NCBI GenBank assembly: GCA_032717465.1 | Contig: CM064697.1 | Span: 2,402,001 to 2,466,000 of the forward strand | DNA: 64,000 bases | Source: Coenobita brevimanus | Taxonomy: Eukaryota > Arthropoda > Malacostraca > Decapoda > Coenobitidae | Direction: 5' to 3' | Shown: positions 54,060-64,000 of the stretch, in pieces | How the letters are laid out: every line of letters begins with the position of its first letter | Numbering within the stretch: position 1 is the stretch's first letter | Made by a program: the position numbers and the translations under genes | The notes under the pieces: model-generated | What the model was told of the DNA's origin: nothing | The model's input: only the letters and a program-made list of their open reading frames with translations | The model's database searches: none

Positions 54060-54680
54060 TCAGGCGACGGGGAGTCTGGCGAAGGAGTAGTGAGCTGTGG
54101 GGAAGGGGCAGAGGGGAGTGGCGGTGGTGGGGAGGCACACTGCGGTGGTGGAAGTGGAGGGGGAGGGAAACCTGTGGTGGTGGGGATGGGGACAGGCGAA
54201 AGCTATGAGAGTAAGAGTGAGGAAGGAGAGGTTATTTGTTGTAAAAAAGGAGAAATGGCGTTATGGCGGTTGTAGAAGAGTGATTGTGTTACATGGTGGT
54301 GGTTGAGAATGGGAATACTGAGGGATGGAATGGGGTGGAGGGCTATGAGAGGGGGTAAGAATGGGACAGTTTGGTAAGGGTGCAAGAGGGAAGGTTATGC
54401 TTTGTGCGAGAGGTAAGATAGTGTTATGGGGCTTGTTGGAGAGGAGAAATTTGTTGCGGTGATTGTTAGGGAGATGTTGCGGTAGTTGCAAGGAAGTAGA
54501 AAGGCGTTTTGGTGATTGTGAAGTGGTCATTGTGGTGGTTGTAGGGCGGGTAACAGCAGTGCTGGGTAAGAAAATTAGGAACACACATTTAGCTGGGTTG
54601 TTAGAAAAAGGAGAAAGTGTTGTTGTCGTGTTAGGAAAGAGAAGAAATAAGTGTCTGGTAAGGCATTGAAAAATATATGT
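54060..54680. repeat. G-rich decayed minisatellite (GTGGTGGTTGTAGG theme)
   Basis: GGTGGTGGGGAGG units (54120-54190) followed by irregular TGTTGTGGTGATTGTTAGAG-type units. Minus frame of 141 codons (54261-54686) is compositional. Confidence 0.65.
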
Positions 54681-55589
54681 AGACAACTATGTTAGAAAAG
54701 GGAAAAGGGTTCCAGTGATTGTCAGAGAGAGATCATAATGTTAGGGTCAAGGGATGTAGGTATATTATTAAACTGGGAGGGAACATGGTGTTAGATAGGT
54801 TGCTAGGATGGAGAGATGGTGCTTTTCCCTTCCTAGATGTAATATGTGGTAAAGGTAAACGTTCCACAAAAACAAATTGACTCAACGTAATACAACCTTT
54901 TTGAAGCAGCGTTAAACTAGAGTCACTGAATATTACTAGAAAGTAGTCACAAAACTTCTCATCCATATTTTTTATCGGAGACTTCCCTTAACTACACACT
55001 GATAATAGTTTGAGGTGCAAGCCTCATATCAGAATAGTATTGACAGAGTTATTATATCTAAAGCATAAGTAAGATTAAACCACGATCATTGAATACTCTC
55101 ATATACTTTTGTTCTTTACTGGAAATTGCCCTTACCTGTTAACTGTTGTTAATCTCACGTCAAGAACCAGGCTGACAATACAAAACACAGCCAAAGTTCA
55201 AGTAACATCAAGCCACAAGAATTACATTGTTTTGTGGGCATGTTAGAAAACAATAAAATACCTTTTCCATTCTCTGTACCGCATCATAAACCTATTTCTG
55301 AACCCAGCATAAGGACAGTATATATACCACCGTCTGCTTCACTTCCTCCCTTATTGGCCCCCATGTCCTCGTTACCTGCATTTTACCACTCCTTTATTTT
55401 TTTCCCTGTATTTTTCCTCCGTTTTTTGTGGCAGTCTAAGGAGGTCAGTAAATTAAGGTAAGATTACCACCAATTTCCTGTGCTGATGTTTTATAGTGCT
55501 GAGCTGAAAGAAATGTTAATGAAAGGCTGGAATTTTAATGACTGGCTGAAGTGTTAGATTTATTAGAAAATTCTGGTCATCATTTTAGC
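54681..55589. other. No gene recognised
   Basis: AT-rich unique sequence, longest frames under 80 codons. Confidence 0.4.
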
Positions 55590-55775
55590 CACTTCTCAAT
55601 AACGTATTTTTTTGGTTTATTTTTTCCGTTACGTGAAGATTTTATTCAGCATGGGTAAAGGGCTAATAAAAGCCGGATGTAACCCCTTATGCTTGAAAAT
55701 TACATCTTAAGGTAAATAATATCATGTGGGGATGGCAGGATAAAATGAAAAATACATCCTCTTGCTCAGGGGGAT
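55590..55775. mobile_element. CCCTTTCAGT-type foldback element
   Basis: AATAACGTATTTTTTTGGTT left arm, GAAGATTTTATTCAGCATGG and GATGTAACCCCTTATGCTTG centre, GGCAGGATAAAATGAAAAAT plus ACATCCTCTTGC right arm. Confidence 0.6.
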
Positions 55776-56439
55776 AACTTATATTTCCCCTTTCATTTCT
55801 TTTTTAACATTTACACTTTTCTTAGCGCTGATCTGCACTGCCACTCAGTTATATCATTCAGCACTGCTGCTGCACAACACATGAGGAGTTTATATCTTCT
55901 TATTACCCAGTCTTACTTACGTCGTAATAAATCAATGGAGAAGGTTACTGCGCAGACAAATGCATAGATGTTGCTAGCTACTCCTTGGCGCTACATTTCG
56001 TTTTGGGGACTGGAACTCGTGGCTTGTGATATTTTTGTAGTTCTCTTTTGCAACCACTTTTATTATCATCGTACATTGATTTTTTGTCCGTGTTTTTGTT
56101 CATTTCCACCTTCTTCTTTTTCTCGGATATATAATTGTTCACATAGTCTTTGTTTTATAATTACGAAACTTTTTATTACGTGCCCTTATCATGCACTTTT
56201 TTATTTTATGCCACCATGCTTATTTCTTTTGCATTTTATTATATATTTGCATATTACTGTTTACTCACCGTTTGTTTATATCGTAAAGTTGCTTCTTCCT
56301 GCTGCCCCCAATGCGTCGTGCCCTCTACTTGGCTGGGAAGAGATGCTTGTTCACTTCCTGCGGAGATGGAGAAGGGGCAAGGGAGGCGGTTGGAGGAGGG
56401 AGGGGGTAGTAAGGGAGAGGTTTAGGAGTTAGCGGGTGA
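55776..56439. other. No gene recognised
   Basis: T-rich unique sequence. The 154-codon frame (55968-56432) is Phe/Cys/Tyr-rich as expected from T-rich DNA and has no motif. Confidence 0.35.
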
Positions 56440-56729
56440 GGGAAGGGGGGTTAGAGGGCAGAGGTGGGAGATGGGGGAAGAGGAAGGTTTTTTAGCGACA
56501 GAATGTGTTTGGGTGGAGGGGACTTCAGAGATTCAGTAGCTCCGATGAAGAGATGTAGAACTGGAATGGAGAAGAGGGATTTTTCTGAGGGCTAGGATGA
56601 AGAGGAAACTGGATTTTTTAATAGCTGTGAGTGAAGAGGAAATCGGGTTTTTAAGAACTAGAGTGGAGAGGAAGAGGGATATTTATACTGTTGGGGTGGA
56701 GGGAAGGAGATTTTTAAGATCTGCTGTGG

Positions 56730-56771
<42 letters not shown>

Positions 56772-57440
56772 GTGTGATGGAGGAGGGGAGGGAGGTTTAC
56801 TAATTCCAGACTGAGGATTTCTTCTTCTTTATTTTTTTTTTTCGTTCTGTGGTTGAGGGGGAAGGGGAATTTTTAGTGCTGGAGTGAAGGAGAGGAGAGC
56901 TTAATATTGCTGAAGTGGAAGGGGGGAAGTAAAACATTTTAGAGCAAGGACAGAGAGGAAGAGGGATTTCATTAGAGTTAGGTGGGAAGTGATGGGGGAT
57001 TTTTAATACCTAGGGAGGAGGGGAAGTGAAATCTTTAGTGCCAGAATTGAAGGGATTTTTTTATTTTCAGTCCTGGGGTAGAGGATAAGAGGATTATTTC
57101 AGTGCTTAGGTGGAGGGTAAGGGGATTATTTAGTACTGAAATGAGGGGAAACTGGAAATATTTTTTATGCTGAGGTGGGAGGAAGGGGATTTATTTTTTT
57201 CTGCTGAAGTAAAGGAAGGGAACGTTCATTTTTTTTTTTTTTTCCATGCCTGGGTTGAGGGAAATGTGGGATTTTTCTTGCTGGAGTGGGCGGAAGTGAT
57301 TTTTTTTTTTTCTACAGCCTAGGTGAAGGAAAGGAAGAGTTTTTGGTGCTGGGAAGTGTGGAGTTTTTTTTTATTTTTTTCTTCTTCTTTAAGTGCTGGG
57401 GTGGAGGGGGAAAGGAGAATTTTTCAGATTCTGCTCTTTA
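56440..57440. repeat. 1-kb decayed minisatellite, GGAGGGGAAGGGGATTTTTTAG theme, about 20 units
   Basis: Each unit couples a purine block (GTGGAGGGGAAGGGG) to a T-run and AGTGCTGG/AGAACTAG. Period about 40-60 bp. T-runs have expanded within units, notably 38 T at 56733-56770 and runs at 57230 and 57299. Confidence 0.8.
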
Positions 57441-57914
57441 GAATTATGAGTGAGATTTTAGGACTGGGATGGAGATGAGGGTTATGTGAAATTAGAGCCA
57501 TTAGTACCGAAGATTATTAGAACTGATTTGAATAGTTAAAGGGAACTGTAAAAGATAAAGGGTGATGAGGAGCGTGTGGGCGAGGTGGAAACTAGAAAGA
57601 GGAAATGAGAAGGGAAAAGGGGGAAGGAAGAAAATGAATGAAGTAAGAATGGGGAAAATGGAGATCGAAGGAAGAAAAGAGAGATTAAGATGGTGGTTGA
57701 AGGAATTTGGAGAGCTTTACAGATGAGATAAAGAGTGAGAGGGTAGGATTTTGTGCGGCCAAAGCAGGTGAGAGAGAGAGAGCAAGTAGGAATTATAAAG
57801 CTGGGAGGAAGAACATGTACAGATGTAAGAGGAAGTATTTAGTGAAAAACAAACGAATAAATTAAAGGGAATAGGAAAACGAAAATTAAGTCTACCTGAA
57901 TGTTGAGGGTGAAA
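57441..57914. repeat. Purine-rich low-complexity sequence
   Basis: GGAAGAAAATGAATGAAGTA-type DNA without clear period. Confidence 0.55.
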
Positions 57915-58375
57915 GTGTCACAGGTGGAGACTTTTACCTGTTGATGGAAAAAAATGCTTTTACCTGTGTATTAGGGTTGTGTTGTGGCCAGTTAGGGAAG
58001 GTGAGAGATTGAAATGACAAAGAAGAGGGAAACAGGGAAGAAATAAAAGATGAAGTTACAAGGAAGAGGAAAGCAGGAAAAGGAATCAAAGGAGTGTTAG
58101 AAGAGAAAATGCACAAATCAAAAGTTTTACCTGTCAATAAAAAATGAGAAAGTTCTTACCTGTGTGTCAAGGCTGTGGTCTTAGGAAGGTGTGATACTGA
58201 AATGGAAGAAGAGGAAAACTGTAATGGATATACCTAAAAATTGTGAAAAAGGTACAGATGAAAAGATTTAAGGCTTCAGAAAAAAAATAGATGAAAGTTT
58301 TACCTGTCCATAAAAAAGTCAGAAAGGTGGCTACCTGTGTTGTGGCTAATTAAGGAAGGTGAGAGATTGTCCCCA
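57915..58375. repeat. About 170-190-bp tandem repeat, 3 units
   Basis: TTTTACCTGTTGATGGAAAA (57928), TTTTACCTGTCAATAAAAAA (58124) and TTTTACCTGTCCATAAAAAA (58295) each precede a TTACCTGTGT block, GTTGTGGCCAGTTAGGGAAG-like and GTGAGAGATTGAAATG-like blocks. Confidence 0.85.
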
Positions 58376-58449
58376 GGTGCAGGGCGGAAGATGAGGTGAG
58401 GGGGCGGACGTGCGGACGGCCGCAGGGATGGTGGCAGGTGGAGAGAGAA

Positions 58450-58458
<9 letters not shown>

Positions 58459-58488
<30 letters not shown>
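58459..58488. repeat. (CAGA)n microsatellite
   Basis: Seven perfect units after a GA run. Confidence 0.95.
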
Positions 58489-58489
<1 letters not shown>

Positions 58490-58972
58490 TTTGTGGTTCT
58501 TGGCAGATTGTCTGGCCTTAATAAGGCTCATTTTGAATCAAAGAACTTAAAAAAAATATATTATACAGTATTAAGTGGAAAGCTGTTTAACCCACCAGAC
58601 TCTAAGGTTTGCGACACCTCGAAGCACTGGAAAGTCTGAAGAGAATTACAGTATATATCAGCTGTGAAAAACAATAATAAAATGTTATAATTAAGAAAAA
58701 GTGAAAAATTCAGTTAATCTCTCATGTTTCTGTTTTTATTATTTTTCATCTTGATGTGTAAAGAAAGTATCACCATAAAAAAGATCTTAATCATGTCTAT
58801 CTTAAGTCCATTCTTAAAATTTGCCAATACCTCCAGCATATAAGAGGAAGAGTACAAAATGCTTACATCAATCCAGCTCAGATACTTCACCTGACACAGT
58901 CGCCGATAGAACTGAAAAAAAAAAGGAGTCTGCATTGCGTTAAGGCACCATTATCAAATCAGTCAAGTAATT

Positions 58973-58977
<5 letters not shown>
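58489..58977. other. No gene recognised
   Basis: AT-rich unique sequence. The 73-codon minus frame (58714-58935) is unassigned. Confidence 0.4.

Positions 58978-59018
<41 letters not shown>
58978..59018. repeat. (GA)n microsatellite
   Basis: 41 bases. Confidence 0.97.
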
Positions 59019-59022
<4 letters not shown>

Positions 59023-59140
59023 GTGAGAAGAGAGGGAGGAGGAGAGAGACTGAGTGAACCACCATAATACTGATCTTCCTTAGCCGGGGGCGAGGCTCAC
59101 CACTCTGATTCACCCCGCTCTTGTGGTCACGCCGCAGGGG

Positions 59141-59143
<3 letters not shown>

Positions 59144-59174
<31 letters not shown>

Positions 59175-59202
59175 TTAATAATACTTAGCTGTGTGTGTAG
59201 TG

Positions 59203-59240
<38 letters not shown>

Positions 59241-59254
59241 GTTAATAATAATTT

Positions 59255-59290
<36 letters not shown>

Positions 59291-59316
59291 TCACCGGGTG
59301 GGTCAGGATCACCGCT

Positions 59317-59392
<76 letters not shown>
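59144..59392. repeat. Cluster of GA, GT, CT and CA microsatellites
   Basis: GA 59144-59172, GT 59203-59219, GA 59219-59241, GT 59258-59288, CT 59322-59356, CA 59357-59392. The sequence GTTAATAATAATT after each GA tract shows an internal duplication: (GA)-GTTAATAATA(C/A)TT-GTGTGTG twice, then a CT-CA block complementary to GA-GT. Confidence 0.95.
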
Positions 59393-59394
<2 letters not shown>

Positions 59395-59744
59395 TTACGA
59401 CCATAGAGATGTGGTCTGGTCTTCGTATCACAGAAGGAACAATCTCTCCGTAACTATAGTATTTAGCAAAGGTAAAAAAATCTATCAACTGATAGAACAT
59501 GAAACGTAGTACACCAGAAACATGCAGATACATTGCACATATAAGTTTAATAGTTTCTGTCTCAGTAAACGTCTAACTAACTTTGTTCTTGTGAGAAGTT
59601 AAGTCCATCGTAATGAGGACGTCTTTTAGCCACACATTCAGGGGCGGCCAAATAAAGTGCTTGTCCCTGTGTCACTCCCTCCCTCCCTCACTCACTCAAT
59701 GAGTTACTGTACTTTCTTGAAGAATGGGATCCAGCCTTTACGGG
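59393..59744. other. No gene recognised
   Basis: Unique sequence. GTCTTTTAGCCACACATTCAGG (59621) may be a remnant first unit of the array that follows. Confidence 0.4.
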
Positions 59745-60650
59745 AGGAGTGTTAGGAAAACAAAATTTTACTTAATGGTAGACATGCCCCTGGACCTGAT
59801 TTCAGGAAAGATTGGACCCCTGAAGGCCGTCCTCCCACGGGAGAGGAGGGCATCACGCGTCCCACGTTAAACCGTTAAGCATAGCCAGTTTTCTGTCTAG
59901 GAAGATAGACCTTTACTCATGCCAGGTTATTAGCATGGTGGCCGCCCCCAACGGGAAGGGGACAGCCCCGGTGTTCCGTCTAAAGTCATTACGCGTGGTC
60001 AGTGTTTAATCGAAGAACGTGAAATTGTGCATGTTGATAGATGTTCACACTGGACGGGAGGAACCACTGAGGGTCGCCCCTCACGGGTGGAGGGGCGGCC
60101 CCCCGGATTCCCTGCAAAACCGTTATGCACGGTCGTAGTTTTTAACCTAGGAACACGAAATTCTTCTGTTGGTAAACGTTTACTCCGGCTACGTTTTAGG
60201 CAGCGTGGGACCTCCGATGACCTCCCTCAATGGATTGATGCTGCGGCACCCAGGATACCTTAGAGCATGAAATTTTGCACGATGGTAGATCTTTACTGGA
60301 GACACATTTTAGCCTGGGTGAGGTCCCTGAAACCCTCCAAAGGCCATCTCCCACGGGGTAAGAGGTCGACCTCACGGGGTCCCGGACGGCCCTAATGCAC
60401 GTTCATGGTTTATAACCAATAAACGCGAAATTTCGCATACTGGCAAACATTCACCTCGGCCACATTGAGGGCAGGGTGAGACCCCCGATGGCCACCACCC
60501 ACGGAGGGAAACTGCTCCTCGGGAGGGACAACAACTCAGTTTTTACATGGGCACACTAAGTTTTGCACAACAGCGGACCTTCACCCGAACCAGTGTTTAT
60601 AGAGTGTGGGACCCCTGAGGTTCACCCTTCCGCCTCCCTGGTAAATAATC
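59745..60650. repeat. GC-rich decayed tandem array, about 7 units of 110-160 bp
   Basis: Anchor GAAATTTTGCACGTTGGTAG plus ACCTTTACTCCGG recurs in diverged form at about 59762, 59898, 60021, 60157, 60269, 60427 and 60558. Each anchor is followed by GGCAGGGTGGGACCCCTGA, then a CCTCCCACGGGGGAGAGGGG palindrome-like block, CGGGGTTCCCTGCAAAACCG and TTATGCACGGTCATGG. Units carry different indels, which explains the spacing. The 78-codon frame at 60027-60263 does not persist between units. Confidence 0.85.
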
Positions 60651-60739
60651 AGTTCTTTCACCTTACAATATTGTAGGGATGGGTGCGGCTATCAAATGTG
60701 CCCTTTATCTTGTTAAATTTTTTCCTTGCTAACTCCAGC

Positions 60740-60900
60740 AAGTTGCATTAATTTTAGTGGAGATATTTTGAAGAAGATGGATCAAATGTAGCTTTCCATA
60801 AAACCTTTACTACAAGCGATTCTTCATAAGTTTAATAAATCGTCTGGTAGCACCTTTTTTAATACAAAAGACATCTTACTGAAGGAGTTAAATAGGAACA
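60740..60900. mobile_element. Fragment of CCCTTTCAGT-type foldback element
   Basis: AATAAATCGTCTGGTAGCAC centre and AGACATCTTACTGAAGGAGT plus TAAA right end. Confidence 0.45.
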
Positions 60901-61480
60901 ATGGAATAAAGAGTAAAGGGAGAAAGATTATGAGAAGATCGATTGTAGGGTAAAGAGAAGTGAAGAGAAAAGGGGGATGAGTACAGAGACAGACAGAGAG
61001 GAATACAGTATGAAGGATAGAGATGGGGAGGAGGTTGAAGACGAGAAGTAAAGTTGGAGCGAGACGGAAGAGAGGAGAGTTGAGTAGTTGAGTGAAAAGA
61101 AAGAAGCAAGGAGAGAAAAAGAATATGAGAAAAGAAAGGTAAATTATAAGAGAGGGGGGAATTTGTAGAAGCAGCTGAGAGAGAGAGAGAGAGGGGGGGC
61201 GGAAATAAAGTGAATGACGAAGGAAAGAATCAAAAGAAAATAGATGACGACGAAGAAGAAACTTGAAAAGAAAGGGACATATAAGAACGTATAGAAGACT
61301 AAGGAGGATAGCTAAGAAGAAACTGAAAGGTAGGAGTTGAAACAAAAAAAAAAAAAAAAGAGGAAGAGGAAAGAAAACGATGAATAGAAGAGTTGCAAGT
61401 GAATGATAGCAAGTGAATGGTAGATATGATTAGGATGAAAAAAAAAGATCAATAAAGATGCATATTGGATTGTAATTAGA
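60901..61480. repeat. Purine-rich low-complexity tract
   Basis: GAAGAGAAAAG-type sequence. The 173-codon minus frame (60824-61345) is Leu/Phe/Ser-rich by composition. Confidence 0.7.
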
Positions 61481-61682
61481 ACTGATGGTGGTGTTAAAGA
61501 GAAAGAGAGATGCGATTTTCAGCGTGGGTGGGAAAGATGGTGGTGACTGAAAAGAGAAACATGATAGAGCCACAGTTTAGATGGAACTGATAATGATAGG
61601 GGAAAAAATATGACTCTGTCTGTGGAGGTGGGAGTGTTGCTGATGATGAGATAAACTGAAAAAGAAATATGTGTAAATAGAC

Positions 61683-61715
<33 letters not shown>

Positions 61716-61910
61716 TAAGAGAAACGCGTAAGGTAATTTGTGTAAAAAGACGTGATGATGATGATGATGATGAAGGTGATAATAGTGTACAGGTAAGAAA
61801 AACAAGAAAGGTAGTCTGTGTGGATTGGTATGATGATATATTACAAAAAAAAAGAAAGAAAAAAATGAATGTACCTGAGTAGATGGGAATGAATGATGAT
61901 GATGTTGTGA
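61481..61910. repeat. Decayed repeat with (GAT)n trinucleotides
   Basis: GAT runs at 61683-61715 and 61752-61775, each followed by a similar stretch (GTAAGAGAAACGCGTAAGGT against GTAAGAAAAACAAGAAAGGT) plus AATTTGTGTAAA/AGTCTGTGTGGA. The unit is therefore about 60-75 bp and includes the GAT tract. Confidence 0.8.
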
Positions 61911-63240
61911 GACTGGCGTTGATGTAGAGGGTGTAGGAGGAGGGCGTGTCCAGAAGTGTGGTAGTGTGTGGGTGTAGATGGTTATGTGTTTTGAGGCCAG
62001 GTATTGGGTGTAGGCAGGTAGTGGGTGTGGGTGTAGGTGGGAGTTTATTGTGGCTGTAGGTGGAGGAAGGCTATGAGAGAGAGAGGGGGAGGGAGGGAGG
62101 GAGAGAGAATGATGAGTGTATGTAGATTGTGACGAGTGGATGAAAGCTTTATGGTTGTAGCTACGGAATTGGGAAAGGGTGTGTTGCGAAAGTTGGGTTG
62201 CGTTGTGTGGGTGTACGTGTGGTATGGTGCGGTATGGTGTGGATGTGGATAATGAATTTGGATGTGTATGACTGTGAGTGTCGTGTGGTATGGATCTAGG
62301 TCTGGTGTGATGTGCATGTGAGTGTGGATACGGATGTGTGGGTATGGAAGTGAGGTTGATAGTGTGTGAATGTGGTCAGGGTGTGGGTGAGACGAGGGTG
62401 TGGGTGTGGTATGGCATGGTGTGTGTATTGACAGTGACATGGATGTGGGGAGTGTGAGTATGGCGTGGTGTGAGTTTAGGTTAGTATGGTATGAGTGCAT
62501 ATGTGGATCTGGATAATTGTGTGGTGTAGTGTTGATGTGGTTTGGGTCTGGTGTGTTAAAGTGCGAGTGTGGGTACCGATATCAGTATGGGTGTGATGTA
62601 GTGTGGTTCTGGTGTGATATGGTGTAGGTGTGGGTGTAGAAATGTATGAGTGTAGGAGCAGTACTGTGTGAGTCAAGGAGTGGCATAGTGTGGATGTGGA
62701 TATTGATATGGATGTGGATGCTGTGTGATGTGGATCTAATGTGGTATGGTGTCGTTAAGGTATGGTGTGGACGTGGATGTGTATGTGGGTGTGGTGCGGT
62801 ACGGGGTGGATGTTGTGCAGTATGGGTCTGGTGTAGTGTGGGAGTAGATGTGACTATGGGTGTGGATGAATGGAGTGAGGTGAGGAATGAGTTTAGGCGT
62901 GGTGCAATTTCGCGGATATGGATACCAATATGGATACGAGTGAGTGTATGTAATCGGCCTGGTGTGGATGGAACTAGGTGTGCGTTGGTGTGGGCATGGA
63001 GAAGGTGTATCATACATTAAGAGGAGGGTGTGAATGTGGAGGTGGATGTAGATGTGCGTGTGTAGTTGGTATAGACATGGATGAGCGCAGAGTATATTGT
63101 GTAAGTGGGTGGTGTGAGTGTGGGTATAAGAGGACTGTGTGGGTGTGGGTGTGAAGATGATGATGGCATGGTATGAGAGGAGGGCGTGGCGTGAGAGGGT
63201 TTCAGACAAGTGTGGATGAAAAGGAAGCATTACTCATGAG
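61911..63240. repeat. 1.3-kb GTG/GGTGTGGAT low-complexity repeat
   Basis: GTGTGGATGTGGATAT- and GTGTGGTATGGTGTGG-type hexamer and dodecamer periodicity throughout. Open minus frames of 143-164 codons are His/Thr/Pro/Ile-rich translations of it. Confidence 0.8.
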
Positions 63241-63840
63241 CCGTGGGCGTGGGAAAGGGAGAGAATACAGTGGACTAGGAGGAAGGGGGGTGATGGCAGT
63301 GGAGGGAGCGCTGAGGGTGTGGAGGGAGAGTAGAGGGAGTGGATGGTAGTGTAGGTGTTGAAGGTAACGTGGGGAGGATGGATGGAGTGTAGACGAGTAG
63401 AGGGAATGTAGGGGAAGTGGAAGGAATGTAAAGGAAATGGAGAAAGTCTTTAGGTGGAGTGAAGGTGAGTGTAGGGGTAGTGGAATGAACTGAGTGGAGA
63501 TTTAAAGTGAACGGAATGAGACAAGGGGATGGAAAGAGAGTGAAAGGGAAGTAGAGGTAGTGGAGTAGGATGATGTGTATTGTATAGAGTAAATAGTGAA
63601 AGAAATGAGAGAAGAGAAGTAAGGGAAGTATGGTGACAGTGAATGGATTGTGCTTAGACTGGGGAGAGAGAAAGGAGTTTGTAGGGAGTGAAAGGGGATG
63701 GGGAAAGGGAGAAAAGAGTAAAGGGAATATGAAGAGAGTTAAGACAGTATATAAGCAGTGAAGGGTGAAAGGGGGGGGAGGGTGAAGGTAGATCCATCCC
63801 GTCACACAACAATAGCGTCGTGAAGGTGGGCCTGCCGTCA
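63241..63840. repeat. Purine-rich decayed minisatellite (GTGGAGGGAGTGTAGGGG theme)
   Basis: GTGGAGGGAGAGTAGAGGGA, GGATGGAGTGTAGACGAGTA, GGGAATGTAGGGGAAGTGGA and GGAATGTAAAGGAAATGGAG units between 63300 and 63480, then irregular purine-rich sequence. Confidence 0.7.
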
Positions 63841-63846
63841 TGAGCA

Positions 63847-64000
<154 letters not shown>

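Noticed and set aside
60027..60263. 78-codon GC-rich frame
   Set aside because: It falls inside the decayed array and is not preserved between units.

Overview
The window reads as non-coding, repeat-dominated eukaryotic DNA from an arthropod, most likely a decapod crustacean. The reasons are very long dinucleotide microsatellites every 1-2 kb, short CCTAA (arthropod TTAGG-telomere-type) units, decayed LINE reverse-transcriptase fragments of a kind common in crustacean genomes, tRNA-derived SINE-like copies, and palindromic MITE-like elements. The taxonomic call is an inference; nothing here identifies a species. I found no intact protein-coding gene and no functional tRNA or rRNA gene. Nearly all long open frames are readings of CT, GT, CA, AT or GA repeats or of purine/pyrimidine tracts.

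Layout: 1-5.9 kb holds an interspersed-repeat end, a 42-bp, a 34-bp and a 37-bp degenerate minisatellite and a SINE copy (minus). 5.9-10.2 kb is dominated by polypyrimidine/polypurine tracts and SSRs. 10.6-13.2 kb holds two palindromic elements and a LINE 3' coding relic (minus). 13.4-18.8 kb is mostly polypyrimidine tracts, AT/GT/CT SSRs and a GTAGT pentamer field. 19.1-20.2 kb has two more tandem arrays. 20.6-21.0 kb has a weak non-repetitive ORF. 22.2-24.3 kb is a purine block that switches to a pyrimidine block. 25.9-31.5 kb holds several long-unit (about 90-165 bp) decayed tandem arrays. 31.7-35.9 kb is mobile-element rich: SINE copies, foldback elements, a complete 156-bp Harbinger-like MITE with TTA target duplication, a 21-bp minisatellite open on both strands, and a 181-bp CA tract. 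37.3 and 40.8-42.1 kb carry further LINE relics, the second split by a nested insertion. 42.5-52.7 kb alternates minisatellites with foldback elements. 54-58.4 kb is G-rich decayed tandem DNA. 59.7-60.65 kb is an unusual GC-rich decayed array of about 7 units. 61-64 kb is GTG/GGA-type low-complexity DNA ending in a CA tract cut by the window edge.

The most striking large-scale property is that more than twenty unrelated tandem arrays, with units from 18 to about 180 bp and mostly diverged copies, sit side by side with one dominant palindromic element family (about 17 full or partial copies). There is no gene system here; the interest lies in how this DNA was built by tandem duplication, MITE amplification and nested insertion. 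Small spliced exons cannot be excluded from single-sequence reading. Coordinates of decayed repeats are approximate (often +/-20 bp or more).
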